A stretch of 22,976 bases of DNA, taken from Firmicutes bacterium UBA3930 (GTDB lineage Bacteria > Bacillota > Clostridia > Caldicoprobacterales > Caldicoprobacteraceae). A program made the translations under genes and the position numbers. Below the pieces are notes generated by a model. That model saw nothing but the letters and a program-made list of their open reading frames with translations. It had not been told where the DNA came from and searched no databases. Position 1 is the first letter of the stretch, and each line of letters starts with the position of its first letter. The stretch spans positions 1 through 22,976 of the forward strand of contig DGEI01000011.1 in NCBI GenBank assembly GCA_002385885.1, given 5' to 3'. Below, piece by piece: positions 14,815 to 21,428 of this stretch.

Positions 14815-14850
14815 ATATCAGCACCCTCCTCTCTAAATTCGAAACGGGAT

Positions 14851-14911
14851 TGTCATTGATGACAGTTCTATTATTCTGTTGTGTCATGTTTTTAATTCAC
14901 AATAATAGAAC
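14851..14911. repeat. Palindrome and inverted repeat upstream of the degV-family gene
   Basis: TGTCAT-TG-ATGACA (14851-14864) is a perfect palindrome. It is followed at once by GTTCTATTATT (14865-14875), which pairs with AATAATAGAAC (14901-14911), 11 perfect pairs. A third TGTCAT lies at 14882-14887 inside the loop. Together they suggest regulator binding sites or a structured leader. No certain promoter could be assigned in this spacer. Confidence 0.45.
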
Positions 14912-14968
14912 GCAAATGCTGTTTATGATTTTGTTCAATATACCATATATTTATTATCTTGTATAGCA

Positions 14969-15082
14969 CCAAAATAACATTTTTGGCATATTTCCGAGGC
15001 AAATATGAAACGAGGGCTAATCCCTCATACTGTTTTTGCGGCTTATGCCGTAGGATGGTGCATTGCTTTTTGCAGCTTGCAC
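14969..15082 (-). ncRNA. Run of five hairpins between lysA and the degV-family gene (candidate structured RNA)
   Basis: Five neighbouring stem-loops: CCAAAA/TTTTGG (14969-14986), CATATTT/AAATATG (14987-15007), GAGGG/CCCTC (15012-15026), CGGC/GCCG (15039-15050) and GTGCA/TGCAC with an inner TGC/GCA (15058-15082). They begin 5 nt past the lysA stop. None has a clear T run in the minus direction, so this is not a simple terminator. It may be a lysA 3' UTR or a leader for the degV-family gene. It matches no riboswitch class that I can recognise. The strand is inferred from the flanking genes. Confidence 0.35.
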
Positions 15083-15087
15083 AGAAT

Positions 15088-16362
15088 TTATTCCGGCTGT
15101 ACTGTGGGAAAATTTTTCAACAGATTCTCATATGTGTCTCTTCTGCGAATCAGAATGTCGCGGCCATTTTGATCAATCATGACTTCAGCCGGGCGCAAAC
15201 GGTTGTTATAGTTGGATGACATTGAATAACCATAGGCACCTGCATCCATTACTGCTATTGTATAACCTTCTTCAACCGGAGGAATGACCCTGTTCCTGGA
15301 AATAATATCGCCGCTTTCACAGATGTTTCCTACAATGACAGCATTCATATGATCGCTGTGTTCGCTGCTTTTTACCATAACCCCACTACTGTCATATATT
15401 TCTATATCATGATAGGAATTATACATTGCAGGCCTGAGCAATACATTGAATCCCAGGTCGGTGCCTACGTAGGTTATGTTGTGATTCTGTTTCACGGCAT
15501 GTACGGTGCCAAGGAGTATACCGCATTCGGCAACAATATATCGTCCCAGTTCGACTATAAAGGCAGGCTGGGTTTTGTTTCTGTTCGTCCAATCATGAAT
15601 CAAATCAGTCAGTTGATCGCCCATCAATTTTAAGTCTAATCTTTTTTCGCCGGCCTGCTTGCGGTATGGGATCCCAAAACCACCACCAAAATCAATAAAC
15701 TCCAAGCCGCTAAAGTTTTCTGCAATTGAAAGCAGGGATTTTGCAGCCTCAACGTATGGTTTTGGATCCATGAATAAAGAACCGATATGATGGTTAATGC
15801 CGGTTAATTTAAGGTTGTATTTACGCAATATTTGCTTTATTTCGGGTATAGATTCCGGATGAACGGCAAATTTTGTATTGTTGCCGGCTGTAATGACTTT
15901 TTCGTTGTGACCGGCACCTGTTCCCGGATTAAAACGAACGGCAACTTTGCCCCCCGGATTTATACTTCCATACTGTTTCAACTGGGATATCGAATCAACA
16001 CTGATTGTTACACCTCTTTTGATTGCAAATTCCATTTCCTCTCTTGATACATTATTGCACGTAAACAGGATTTCATGCGGTTTGAAGCCAGCTTTTTCAA
16101 GGATATATATATCGCCGGAAGATACGGCATCTGCATGAAGCCCCTCTTCATGTATAATTTTTAGCAGCTGAAGATTTGAATTGGCTTTTGCTGAATAATT
16201 GACCCTGTATTTTGGATAAGAAACCAAATCAATTATTTCCCTGCATCGTTCTCTTAATATCACTTCATTATATACGTATAACGGACTGCCATATTTGTTG
16301 AGGAGTTCCCGGGGATTTGTATTTCCAAAAAAGCCGGTTTCCTGTGAATAATATGATTTCAT
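15088..16362 (-). CDS. lysA: Diaminopimelate decarboxylase
   Basis: A 424-residue fold-type III PLP enzyme that converts meso-diaminopimelate to L-lysine, the last step of lysine synthesis. The start is the ATG at 16362, which follows GGAGG; a longer frame exists but its extra 28 residues have no ribosome binding site and cover the promoter region. Lys59 in 'YSAKANSN' is the PLP lysine. 'HHIGSLF', 'FIDFGGGFG' (phosphate loop), 'ICESGD' (catalytic Cys) and 'YGYSMSSNYNNRLRPAEV' follow in family order. The usual EPGR motif reads ELGR, a Pro-to-Leu change. Other group III decarboxylases are possible but the CESGD and SNYN motifs favour LysA. It stands alone, transcribed divergently from holA. Confidence 0.88.
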   Translation of the reverse strand: MKSYYSQETGFFGNTNPRELLNKYGSPLYVYNEVILRERCREIIDLVSYPKYRVNYSAKANSNLQLLKIIHEEGLHADAVSSGDIYILEKAGFKPHEILFTCNNVSREEMEFAIKRGVTISVDSISQLKQYGSINPGGKVAVRFNPGTGAGHNEKVITAGNNTKFAVHPESIPEIKQILRKYNLKLTGINHHIGSLFMDPKPYVEAAKSLLSIAENFSGLEFIDFGGGFGIPYRKQAGEKRLDLKLMGDQLTDLIHDWTNRNKTQPAFIVELGRYIVAECGILLGTVHAVKQNHNITYVGTDLGFNVLLRPAMYNSYHDIEIYDSSGVMVKSSEHSDHMNAVIVGNICESGDIISRNRVIPPVEEGYTIAVMDAGAYGYSMSSNYNNRLRPAEVMIDQNGRDILIRRRDTYENLLKNFPTVQPE

Positions 16363-16417
16363 TGTTTCCGCCTCCGTTACTGAATCAAATTCAACTATTA
16401 TAATTATAGATGGAATC

Positions 16418-16446
16418 AATATATAAAAAAATACAGTCGATGTCAA
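16418..16446 (-). promoter_or_regulatory. Promoter of lysA
   Basis: On the minus strand TTGACA (16441-16446), 17 nt, TATATT (16418-16423). The leader of about 50 nt is too short for a lysine riboswitch. The -35 box lies 1 nt from that of the opposite holA promoter. Confidence 0.8.
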
Positions 16447-16447
16447 C

Positions 16448-16476
16448 TTGTTTATCCAAATAAAATCAGATATAAT
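16448..16476 (+). promoter_or_regulatory. Promoter of holA
   Basis: TTGTTT (16448-16453), 17 nt, TATAAT (16471-16476). The transcript start would be near 16483, 40 nt before the ATG. It is divergent from the lysA promoter with -35 boxes separated by a single base, so the two polymerases probably exclude each other. Confidence 0.65.
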
Positions 16477-16522
16477 CAGTATATATAATCAATATAAATA
16501 GGCCAAGACAGGTGCATAACAT

Positions 16523-17536
16523 ATGAAAATAGGTTATAGAGAGATCTTTAATAATATAAAGAACAAACGTATTAATAACCTTTATTTGTTTTATGGAGAA
16601 GAAGAATATGTAAAAGAACAGGCGCTTCTTCAGCTGACAAATGCGGTGGTTTCTCCAGGCCTGGCGGCTCTTAACCATCAGGTGCTGGATGGGAACAGCA
16701 TAACTGCTGATGATATTATTTATGCATGTGAAACCCTCCCGTTTATGGCCGGGATGAGATTGGTAGTGGTAAAGAATTTGCCGGTTTTACAGGGGACGAG
16801 ATCTTCTTTGGATGAGAGCAAGCTGAAATCATATCTGTCTCGTATACCGGACACCACTTGCCTGGTCTTTTACTGCCCGGGACAGGTAAACAAGCGTAAG
16901 TCGTTGTATAAGGATATCCAGAAGCTGGGCCTTGTGGTGGAATTTCAGCTTTTAAAGCAGAATGAGCTATCAAGCTGGGTCAAAAATAATCTCAGACGCA
17001 GGGGTAAGCAGATCTCGCCTGCTGCACTCCGGCACTTTCTCCATATCGCTGGGAACAGGATTGAAAAAATACATAATGAGCTTAGTAAACTTATCGATTA
17101 TACGGGAGATAACAAATTCATCACGGAAGAGAGCATAAATGCGGTAGTTACGCCTTCAGTTGAATATACCATTTTTCAATTAATTGAGGCTGTTGGGACA
17201 ATGAATGCCGGACAGGCTCTTTATTTCCTTGACAGATTATTATCTGAAGGAGAGAATATTTTCTCAATACTGGTCATGATTTCCAGACATATTCGTATGA
17301 TATTTCAGTGTAAAAGCCTGAATGAAAAGGGATTAAAAGAAGATGCAATATCCCGCGAAATCGATGCTCATCCGTATACAGTAAAAAAGTGTCTGCAGCA
17401 AAGCCGCTATTTTACAAAGGACAAGTTAAAAACAGCCTTGGATGAGTGCCTGAAGACCGACTATAGCATTAAGAGCGGAAGAATGCAGGCTCGTACAGGA
17501 GTTGAAATGCTTATTATAAAAATGTGTAATATCTGA
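16523..17536 (+). CDS. holA: DNA polymerase III subunit delta
   Basis: The 337-residue clamp-loader subunit that opens the beta sliding clamp. The N-terminal 'INNLYLFYGEEEYVKEQALLQL' (about 17-38) is the family signature. 'LVVVKNLP' and 'TCLVFYCPG' follow in the AAA+-like core, and the helical C-terminal domain has 'AGNRIEKIHNELSKLIDY' and 'VEYTIFQLIEAVGTMNAGQALYFLD'. Length is usual (about 340). AGGTG precedes the ATG. It is next to rpsT, an arrangement found in many Firmicutes, here convergent with it. Confidence 0.93.
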   Translation: MKIGYREIFNNIKNKRINNLYLFYGEEEYVKEQALLQLTNAVVSPGLAALNHQVLDGNSITADDIIYACETLPFMAGMRLVVVKNLPVLQGTRSSLDESKLKSYLSRIPDTTCLVFYCPGQVNKRKSLYKDIQKLGLVVEFQLLKQNELSSWVKNNLRRRGKQISPAALRHFLHIAGNRIEKIHNELSKLIDYTGDNKFITEESINAVVTPSVEYTIFQLIEAVGTMNAGQALYFLDRLLSEGENIFSILVMISRHIRMIFQCKSLNEKGLKEDAISREIDAHPYTVKKCLQQSRYFTKDKLKTALDECLKTDYSIKSGRMQARTGVEMLIIKMCNI

Positions 17537-17544
17537 ATAAAATC

Positions 17545-17574
17545 AAAAAAGCTTCCCACTATACGGAAGCTTTT
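17545..17574. terminator. Bidirectional terminator shared by holA and rpsT
   Basis: AAAAGCTTCC (17547-17556) pairs with GGAAGCTTTT (17565-17574). T-rich tails exist on both strands: TTTTACTATT on plus, TTTTTTGATT on minus. It sits between the holA stop (17536) and the rpsT stop (17582). Confidence 0.9.
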
Positions 17575-17581
17575 ACTATTG

Positions 17582-17857
17582 TTATTGCTGTGATGCTGCA
17601 GCTTTATTCAAACGAATGGCTAACTTTGATTTCTTGCGGTTAGCGGTATTTTTATGAATGGTTCCCTTGGAAGCTGCCATATCAATTCTTTTTACAACCA
17701 AAGGATACAGGCTTCTTGCTTCTTCTATATTACCATTCGCCAGAGAGTTCTCAAATTTCTTTATCATTGTTCTCATATTGGACATTACCATTTTATTTCT
17801 AAGGGTTTTGGCTTTTATGATTCTTGCTCTTTTTAAAGATGATCTGCTGATTGCCAA
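17582..17857 (-). CDS. rpsT: 30S ribosomal protein S20
   Basis: A 91-residue basic protein that binds 16S rRNA in the small subunit. The core 'RNKMVMSNMRTMIKKFENSL' and 'DMAASKGTIHKNTANRKKSK' are characteristic of bS20. The most likely start is TTG (17855-17857), giving 'MAISRSSLKRARI' and 8 nt after a very strong AAGGAGGTGAT site; an in-frame GTG at 17866 lies inside that site. Escherichia coli rpsT also uses UUG, where it takes part in autoregulation, so the rare start may have meaning here. Promoter and terminator are both adjacent, making it monocistronic. Confidence 0.95.
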   Translation of the reverse strand: MAISRSSLKRARIIKAKTLRNKMVMSNMRTMIKKFENSLANGNIEEARSLYPLVVKRIDMAASKGTIHKNTANRKKSKLAIRLNKAAASQQ

Positions 17858-17893
17858 GGCTATCACCTCCTTCTATGCGATTCGACGGTAAAT

Positions 17894-17922
17894 ATTCTAC
17901 CACGAATGTATCGGTAATGCAA
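17894..17922 (-). promoter_or_regulatory. Promoter of rpsT
   Basis: On the minus strand TTGCAT (17917-17922), 17 nt, TAGAAT (17894-17899). The transcript would begin near 17887, giving a short leader of about 30 nt. Confidence 0.65.
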
Positions 17923-17950
17923 GAACAAAAAATAAATGGTTCTTAGTCTT

Positions 17951-18076
17951 GAGCTCCGGCGAGCGGAATAATATTCAGCACAACCATTATACTCGACAGT
18001 GTGATTACCAATGAGTATTATTTGGGGAATACTATTCCATTCACTGGAGTTTAATGTGAGCTCCATAATATTCTTT
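17951..18076. repeat. Palindrome-rich spacer between rpsT and gpr, with a long imperfect hairpin
   Basis: Two copies of a near-perfect palindrome, GGAATAATATTC (17965-17976) and GGAATACTATTCC (18026-18038), start exactly 61 nt apart. A partial third, CATAATATTC, is at 18065-18074. GAGCTCC occurs at 17951 and 18059. Independently, segments can fold into one arm: ATTA/TAAT, ACTC/GAGT (17991-17994 with 18047-18050), CAGTG/CACTG (17997-18001 with 18042-18046), AAT/ATT and AGTATT/AATACT (18014-18019 with 18028-18033). Regulator binding sites for gpr or a structured RNA are both possible. Nothing else is seen in the gap, and no clear sigma-G promoter. Confidence 0.4.
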
Positions 18077-18191
18077 ATAATAATGTCCAATAGAATTATG
18101 CTTTTGTAAGGAAAGTAAGAATAAATTTATAACATGAGGCAACTCTAAATAACAGATCTGCAAATAATGTTTTTGAAAGGATGATGGATAT

Positions 18192-19166
18192 ATGAAAAGC
18201 ATACGTACGGATCTGGCATTGGAAGCAAGGGAAGTGCTGCAGGAGCAGAATCAGTTTCACATACCGGGTGTCAGGGTGGATGAAGAGGAGAAAGATGGTG
18301 TAAAAATTTCCCGGGTTCATATCATATCACCTCTGGGTGAAGAAAAGCTGGGAAAACCACAAGGCAATTATATAACGCTGGAGGCTATGGATATAAAAAA
18401 CAGGGATCCGGAATACCAGGAAAATATAAGTAGTTTGCTGGCTCAGGAATTGGGAAAATTAATGAATCTGAATAAGGATAGTGTTACTTTAATAGTAGGA
18501 TTGGGCAACTGGAATATTACCCCCGATTCATTGGGGCCAAAAGTAGTTGGCAGGGTTTTGGTAACAAGGCATATTTTTGAATATATACCCGATCAGGTGG
18601 ATGAGCGAATCAGATCGGTTTGTGCAGTGGCACCGGGAGTTTTAGGTATAACCGGTATTGAAACAGGCGAAATAATTATGGGAATTGTGCAAAGGATAAA
18701 ACCCGATTTTGTCATAGCCATTGACGCATTGGCGTCACGGAAAACTGACAGGATTGGCACAACAATTCAAATTGCCGATACCGGTATTAATCCCGGTTCC
18801 GGGATAGGTAATAAACGAATGGGAATTAACAAGGATACTCTTGGTGTACCGACAATCGCTATTGGTGTGCCGACGGTTGTCTATGCCCATACTATTGGAC
18901 GGGACTGTCTGCAGCTGATGATAGATGAGTTCAAAAACCAGGCCGGACCGATAAGCTCTTTCTACCAGACGCTTGAACGGATGGACGAGACACAGCTGGA
19001 TATTATGGTACAGCAGGTAGTGTCTCAGGAGTTGGGGGATATGGTAGTAACTCCGAAAGAAACGGATCTCATGATTGATTATATAGCGGACATCCTGGCA
19101 GATGGCCTCGATCTGGCTTTGCATGAAAATATGAGCCTTGAAGATGTCAAGCATTTTTTGAATTGA
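18192..19166 (+). CDS. gpr: GPR endopeptidase (spore germination protease)
   Basis: A 324-residue protease that degrades small acid-soluble spore proteins early in germination. 'IRTDLALEARE' at the N-terminus is the self-processing region. 'VGLGNWNITPDSLGP' (102-116) and 'AIDALASRKTDRI' (176-188) contain Asp112 and Asp178, which correspond by alignment to Asp127 and Asp193 of the Bacillus megaterium enzyme, proposed as the catalytic pair. 'PGSGIGNKR' and 'VVTPKETDLMIDYIADI' near the end are also conserved. If cleavage occurs at the same place as in Bacillus (before LA.E), the propeptide is only about 7 residues. An in-frame stop lies just upstream, so the N-terminus is truly short. It is followed by spoIIP, as in Bacillus. 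Confidence 0.96.
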   Translation: MKSIRTDLALEAREVLQEQNQFHIPGVRVDEEEKDGVKISRVHIISPLGEEKLGKPQGNYITLEAMDIKNRDPEYQENISSLLAQELGKLMNLNKDSVTLIVGLGNWNITPDSLGPKVVGRVLVTRHIFEYIPDQVDERIRSVCAVAPGVLGITGIETGEIIMGIVQRIKPDFVIAIDALASRKTDRIGTTIQIADTGINPGSGIGNKRMGINKDTLGVPTIAIGVPTVVYAHTIGRDCLQLMIDEFKNQAGPISSFYQTLERMDETQLDIMVQQVVSQELGDMVVTPKETDLMIDYIADILADGLDLALHENMSLEDVKHFLN

Positions 19167-19227
19167 TAATTTGGCGTTCTATTGTGTTTTGCATGTGAAT
19201 ATGTTATAGAGACGGCGGAGGAAAGGG

Positions 19228-20292
19228 ATGTGGGGGATGGTACATATTAGGGTTTATAGGCTTAGAAGCGTGATGTATTATATTTTTGTTATAGTGCTCC
19301 TGGTTTTGGTACTGTTTTTTGGATACCGTCTGGTATCCAGACTACATATGAAAGATTCCGGGGATTCGCTGGATCAGACAGATCAGAATAACAACGGAAA
19401 ACAGATCTATCTGAAAGTATTCAACAAACTTAGCGATCCCCGTAATATATTAGCTTATCAGATGCCCTTTCTAAGCGGAATATCGGACAACAGCTCGGTA
19501 GAAACCAGCGCTTCCCGGGGAAATCCGGAGGAGAGGATTATGGATGCGCCGGAAATCTTTTTAAAACATGAACCCGATATGTCCCAGGAAATAAAAATAG
19601 AAATATCGAAGATAAAGGACGATCTTGGTTCCATTACACTAACGGGAGAAGGACCTCAGATATTGATATATCACACTCATTCCAGGGAGGCGTATAAGCC
19701 TGATCCGGAAAATCCTTATAAAGCAGTTGAGGCATTCAGATGCGACGATCTGGATTATACAGTGGTTAAGGTGGGGGATGTACTGTCAAGGCATCTGGAG
19801 TCCAAGGGTATTTCCGTTTTACACGATCGTACCGAACATGAACAGGGAGATCATGCAACAGCATATGTGAGATCGTTGAAAACCATTCAAAAACGCATGG
19901 ATGAGTATAAATCCTTAAAAATTTTCATAGATTTACACAGAAATGCTTATAAGGAAGGTGCAAAAAGTCCCGACGAGGAAGTGGTATACATTAACGGAGA
20001 AAGGGTTGCAAAGCTGTTCGTGGTTATTGGTACCGGCCAGGGATATGTAGGAGGTTTTTCGAAAAAACCTGATTGGAAGGAGAACTACAAGTTTGCCCTG
20101 AGATTAACCAATAAGGTAAATGAATTATATCCTGGGCTGGCTAAACCGGTTTATGTTAAGCCTTCACGATATAATCAGCATGTATCAACGAAAGCTATAT
20201 TAGTGGAAGTTGGCAGCAACTTAACTACACTGAAGGAAGCGGAAAGAGCGGCTTACTATCTGGCAGAAGCTCTAAGCCGGATAGTTGAATGA
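19228..20292 (+). CDS. spoIIP: Stage II sporulation protein P
   Basis: A 354-residue membrane-anchored cell-wall hydrolase (amidase and endopeptidase) that works with SpoIID and SpoIIM to thin septal peptidoglycan and drive engulfment. A single transmembrane helix lies at residues 15-34. A low-complexity stalk (about 42-125) leads to the catalytic domain with 'ILIYHTHSREAY' (145-156), 'IFIDLHRNAY' (232-241) and 'AILVEVGSNLTT' near 320, which carry the metal-binding His and Glu. The ATG at 19228 has GGAGG 6 nt upstream. It lies 61 nt after gpr with no terminator between, so the two are probably co-transcribed as well as separately controlled. Confidence 0.95.
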   Translation: MWGMVHIRVYRLRSVMYYIFVIVLLVLVLFFGYRLVSRLHMKDSGDSLDQTDQNNNGKQIYLKVFNKLSDPRNILAYQMPFLSGISDNSSVETSASRGNPEERIMDAPEIFLKHEPDMSQEIKIEISKIKDDLGSITLTGEGPQILIYHTHSREAYKPDPENPYKAVEAFRCDDLDYTVVKVGDVLSRHLESKGISVLHDRTEHEQGDHATAYVRSLKTIQKRMDEYKSLKIFIDLHRNAYKEGAKSPDEEVVYINGERVAKLFVVIGTGQGYVGGFSKKPDWKENYKFALRLTNKVNELYPGLAKPVYVKPSRYNQHVSTKAILVEVGSNLTTLKEAERAAYYLAEALSRIVE

Positions 20293-20330
20293 TGCCGGTT
20301 GGCACCGGGGTAAGGTAAATTGAGAAACCC

Positions 20331-21419
20331 CTATATATATTCCCGCTCTACGTGACTTCCAACAAGCAAAGGGTTTATATTGGCCAGGATGACTTCATCC
20401 CCAATGTTTGCACCGATACCTGTTATATCTACAACAATATTATTTATGTTTATTCTGCCCAATATCCGGGCATGTTTACCGTTGATAAAAACCAATTCTT
20501 TTTTTTTCAGCAGCCTTAAATCTCTCCATATATAGCTTAATATATCGCTGAACCTGAAGGAATCTCTCCGTTTCCTCAGTCCAAACCCATCCATGTAACC
20601 AACAGGCACAATCCCAATTTTAACCGGCCTTTTGGTCCTGTATGTGTTGGCATAACCTATATTATGATTTTTTGGAAGTTCCTTCAGTTCAATAATCCGG
20701 GATTTGAGGTAACCAATCTTTTCAAGATTACATATGTTTTTCACCAGGAGTCTGCCTAAAAAAGCCGAACCAATTCTTACAGCATCCAGGTGCATTTGCG
20801 GGAAAAGCAAAAAAGCTGAAGAATTACATATATGACACATTCCCGGATCCAATCCCTTTTGACGTATTTTTTCAACGGCGTTTATGAAGGTAACATACTG
20901 CTTGTAAACGGCTTTGGTTTTTTTTGAGAATGAAAAAGAAAAGTGAGAGTATGTTCCTGTAATTTGAATATTGTTCAGGGTTTTTAGGAAGGAACACACA
21001 TCCGGGATTTCCCGGGGTAAAAAACCAAACCGTCCCAATCCGGTATCGATTTTTAAATGGAAACTTGCAGTTTCTTTAAGAGAAGAAGCGGCATTGTTCA
21101 ATACAAGGGCTGACGATCTGGAACCAACAGTTGCAATTATTTTGTTCTTGATTATAAGCAGGGCTTCTTCAGCCTGGTTGGTGGGGGTAAGGAGCAATAT
21201 TTGACCTGTAATACCGTTTTCTCTTAGCTTTAATGCATCTTTTATGTCGGTTACAGCAAAAAAATCTATGCCATTCTGCTGCAAAACACTGGCAAACTCA
21301 AGCAAGCCCAAGCCATAGGCATTGGCTTTAAGAACAGCGATTATTTTTGACCGCGTATGCTTCTTAATTGCTTCAATGTTTTTTATAAGGATGTCTTTAT
21401 CGATAACTAGTTTATTCAT
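20331..21419 (-). CDS. alr: Alanine racemase-like PLP enzyme
   Basis: A 362-residue fold-type III PLP protein. Lys31 in 'VLKANAYGLG' is the PLP lysine. 'KIDTGLGRFGF' (Arg130), 'CNSSAF' (199-200), 'AVRIG' (Arg215) and 'IGYANTY' (Tyr256, equivalent to the second catalytic base) are present, as is 'VPVGYMDGFG'. However, the GR-x-C-Met-Asp motif that closes the substrate pocket in alanine racemases reads GRININN (321-327): Met becomes Ile325 and Asp becomes Asn326. Activity on alanine is therefore uncertain and another amino acid may be the substrate. Its ribosome binding site GGAGG lies in the last codons of the FemAB gene, 9 nt from its start, so the two are translated together. No strong terminator follows. 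Confidence 0.8.
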   Translation of the reverse strand: MNKLVIDKDILIKNIEAIKKHTRSKIIAVLKANAYGLGLLEFASVLQQNGIDFFAVTDIKDALKLRENGITGQILLLTPTNQAEEALLIIKNKIIATVGSRSSALVLNNAASSLKETASFHLKIDTGLGRFGFLPREIPDVCSFLKTLNNIQITGTYSHFSFSFSKKTKAVYKQYVTFINAVEKIRQKGLDPGMCHICNSSAFLLFPQMHLDAVRIGSAFLGRLLVKNICNLEKIGYLKSRIIELKELPKNHNIGYANTYRTKRPVKIGIVPVGYMDGFGLRKRRDSFRFSDILSYIWRDLRLLKKKELVFINGKHARILGRININNIVVDITGIGANIGDEVILANINPLLVGSHVEREYI

Positions 21420-21428
21420 TGTAAGTAT

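Noticed and set aside
14985..15065. Cyclic-di-GMP or other known riboswitch
   Set aside because: Some short elements (GGCAAA, GAAA) occur, but not in the order or helix layout of the class; kept only as an unassigned hairpin cluster.
16363..16411. Lysine riboswitch upstream of lysA
   Set aside because: The leader is only about 50 nt, too short for the class, and none of its motifs appear.
16363..16446. N-terminal extension of lysA with a hydrophobic start
   Set aside because: The extra 28 codons contain the lysA -10 region and lack a ribosome binding site; the ATG at 16362 has GGAGG.
18110..18191. Sigma-G promoter of gpr
   Set aside because: GAATA-like and CAAATAA-like pieces exist but not at the required spacing; nothing reliable could be assigned.
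18735..19154. Open frame antisense to gpr
   Set aside because: Shadow of a gene with clear homology; no ribosome binding site.
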